NCBI GenBank assembly: GCA_035270785.1
Contig: DATESN010000072.1
Span: 17,711-81,710 of the forward strand
DNA length: 64,000 bases
Direction of reading: 5' to 3'
DNA from: DATESN01 sp035270785
GTDB taxonomy: Bacteria; Bacillota; Clostridia; Lachnospirales; Lachnospiraceae
The translations under genes and the position numbers were made by a program. The notes beneath the pieces were generated by a model. It saw only the letters and a list, made by a program, of their open reading frames with translations, was not told where the DNA came from and searched no databases. Below, piece after piece: positions 62,441-64,000 of the stretch; within the stretch, counting starts at the first letter, position 1, and each line of letters opens with the position of its first letter.

Positions 62441-62475
62441 GTGATTAAATCACGGAACTATTTTAATAAATAGTT
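62441..62475. repeat. Palindrome and hairpin between the GH74-type gene and nifJ
   Basis: GTGATTAAATCAC (62441-62453) is a perfect palindrome around one central base. AACTATTT/AAATAGTT (62456-62475) is a hairpin with a 4-base loop and no T run. The first resembles a CRP/FNR-type site in outline but with a shorter spacer. Confidence 0.35.
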
Positions 62476-62617
62476 ATAATGAAAAAAATAGCAATTATGT
62501 AACGAACATTGTTATAAAAATTGGTGCATTAAAATGTGTTTTATTGTATAATATTAGTATGTTTATAAAACCAAAGAAAAAGTTATTATATTAAATAATA
62601 CAAGGAGGAACTAAAAG

Positions 62618-64000
62618 ATGGCAAGAAAATTAATAACAATGGATGGAAATAATGCAGCGGCACATGTATCCTATGCATATACAGATGTAGCAGCAATTTA
62701 TCCTATTACACCATCTACAGCTATGGCTGAAGTAACGGATGAATGGGCAGTGCAGGGTAGGAAAAACATCTTTGATCAAACTGTGTTGGTAAGCCAATTA
62801 CAATCGGAAGCTGGAGCTGCTGGAACAGTTCACGGTTCCCTTGCAGCAGGAGCACTTACAACAACCTTTACCGCGTCACAAGGATTGCTTTTAATGGTAC
62901 CTAATTTATATAAAATAGCAGGAGAACGATTACCGGGTGTTTTTAACGTGGCAGCAAGATCTATTGCAAGTCATGCATTATCTATTTTTGGAGATCAATC
63001 TGATATATATGCATGTAGGCAAACCGGTGTAGCGATGTTATGTAGTTCCAGTGTGCAAGAAGTAATGGATTTGACTCCAGTAGCCCATTGTACTGCTATA
63101 AAAGGGAAAATGCCATTTATTAACTTCTTTGATGGTTTTAGGACCTCACACGAAATGCAAAAGATTGAAACTTGGGATTATGATGACTTAAAAGATTTAA
63201 TAGATATGGATGCCATTGAGGAATTTAGGAAAAATGCATTAAATCCAAATCATCCAAAAATAATGGGATCGGCTCAAAATCCGGATATCTTTTTTCAAAC
63301 AAGGGAAGCAAGTAATCTGAATTATGAAATAATTCCTGATTTAGTACAAAATTATATGGATAAAGTAAATGAAAAAATAGGTACGAAATATAAATTGTTC
63401 AATTATTATGGAGCAAAAGATCCAAATCAAATTATTATTGCAATGGGCTCGGTATGTGAAACTATTGAAGAAACAATTGATTTTTTAAATGCCAATGGTG
63501 GAAATGTTGGCGTTGTAAAAGTTAGACTTTACCGTCCTTTTAGTAAAAAAGCATTATTGGCAGCCATTCCACATTCAGTGGAGAAAATTACGGTTTTAGA
63601 TAGAACAAAAGAACCTGGTTCTATGGGAGAACCATTATACTTAGATGTAATTGCTGCTTTAAGAGATACAGAATTTCATAATACGCCTATTTTTAGTGGT
63701 CGTTATGGATTGGGTTCAAAAGACACTTCTCCAAATCAGATCGTGGCAGTTTATAAAAATGACACAAAAAGAATATTTACCATTGGAATTAAGGATGATG
63801 TAACAAATCTTTCACTAGATGTGGAGAGTGATGTTGATACAACACCTGAAAAAATGGTAAGTTGTAAATTTTGGGGATTAGGTGCCGATGGTACAGTTGG
63901 GGCAAATAAAAATTCTATTAAGATTATTGGTGATAATACGGATCAATATGTACAGGCATATTTTGATTATGATTCTAAAAAATCTGGTGGAGTTACCGTT
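62618..64000 (+). CDS. nifJ: Pyruvate:ferredoxin (flavodoxin) oxidoreductase, N-terminal part
   Basis: Oxidises pyruvate to acetyl-CoA, CO2 and reduced ferredoxin, the core step of Clostridial fermentation. The first 461 codons are open to the window edge; the full protein is about 1,170-1,180 residues. Visible are the domain I signature YPITPSTAMAE, the GRKNIFDQTV segment, the SEAGAAGTVHGSLAAGA motif, FTASQGLLLM and the domain II region (PFSKKALLAAIP, then VLDRTKEPGSMGEPLY). AGGAGG at 62603-62608 precedes ATG 62618. A TATAAT at 62547-62552 lies upstream without a clear -35. Confidence 0.96.
   Translation, partial: MARKLITMDGNNAAAHVSYAYTDVAAIYPITPSTAMAEVTDEWAVQGRKNIFDQTVLVSQLQSEAGAAGTVHGSLAAGALTTTFTASQGLLLMVPNLYKIAGERLPGVFNVAARSIASHALSIFGDQSDIYACRQTGVAMLCSSSVQEVMDLTPVAHCTAIKGKMPFINFFDGFRTSHEMQKIETWDYDDLKDLIDMDAIEEFRKNALNPNHPKIMGSAQNPDIFFQTREASNLNYEIIPDLVQNYMDKVNEKIGTKYKLFNYYGAKDPNQIIIAMGSVCETIEETIDFLNANGGNVGVVKVRLYRPFSKKALLAAIPHSVEKITVLDRTKEPGSMGEPLYLDVIAALRDTEFHNTPIFSGRYGLGSKDTSPNQIVAVYKNDTKRIFTIGIKDDVTNLSLDVESDVDTTPEKMVSCKFWGLGADGTVGANKNSIKIIGDNTDQYVQAYFDYDSKKSGGVTV

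Noticed and set aside
62501..62530. TTGTTA-like sequence upstream of nifJ as a Rex site
   Set aside because: Only one half-site is present; the inverted partner TAACAA is missing.
1..64000. tRNA genes, rRNA genes, CRISPR arrays, insertion sequences and prophage genes
   Set aside because: Looked for by eye on both strands; no cloverleaf-type gene, regularly spaced repeat, transposase or integrase was found. A covariance-model scan would be decisive for small RNAs.

Overview
The window reads as chromosomal DNA of a low-GC, Gram-positive anaerobe of the class Clostridia, most like a plant-polymer-fermenting member of the Lachnospiraceae (Clostridium phytofermentans-like). The grounds are the AT-rich base composition, strong AGGAGG-type ribosome binding sites, the Firmicute order ffh-rpsP-khpA-rimM-trmD and rplS-lepB-rbgA-rnhB, a tyrosyl T-box, the long Clostridial Prs, and pyruvate:ferredoxin oxidoreductase at the right edge. 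The species is inference. I saw no insertion sequence, phage gene, CRISPR array, tRNA or rRNA.

Layout. 1-6668: housekeeping block with ftsY (5' end outside the window), ilvA, a YitT-family membrane protein, ylxM-ffh, rpsP, khpA, rimM and trmD. 6685-11028: NatA/NatB-type ABC transporter and a MATE exporter. 11092-36722: a roughly 26 kb carbohydrate-ester island. It holds a YesM/YesN-type two-component system, a LacI-type repressor, a sugar ABC importer (binding protein and two permeases, no ATPase), an MFS transporter, sucrose phosphorylase, a polysaccharide-deacetylase-type protein, a class C beta-lactamase-type esterase, and ten alpha/beta-hydrolase genes. Four of these are close paralogues carrying a C-terminal copper-amine-oxidase-like domain. 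None of the enzymes has a signal peptide. 36847-43418: the housekeeping block resumes with rplS, lepB, rbgA, a second lepB, rnhB, a FliK-like and an FlhB-tail-like gene, yraN and pgeF. 43536-46780: OmpR-type regulator and sensor kinase. 46815-48457: promoter, T-box leader and tyrS. Then prs (minus), der, plsY, gpsA, a MoxR/VWA pair, a four-gene ABC-2 exporter operon (minus), an intracellular GH74-type protein, and nifJ running off the right edge.

How it fits together. The genes from 6685 to 36722 separate trmD from rplS, which are neighbours in most bacteria, so the accessory block looks inserted into a translation operon. Inside the island the only enzyme that cleaves a glycosidic bond is sucrose phosphorylase. 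It shares an operon with two sugar-import permeases and an esterase, and is surrounded by cytoplasmic esterases. My reading is import of an acylated sugar, possibly a plant sucrose ester, followed by de-esterification inside the cell and phosphorolysis of the freed sucrose. Two AAACGTTT-centred operators in the divergent control region at 14394-14589, one overlapping a near-consensus promoter, suggest LacI-type repression. Three hydrolase domains have lost the catalytic serine, so binding, sensing or partner roles are possible.
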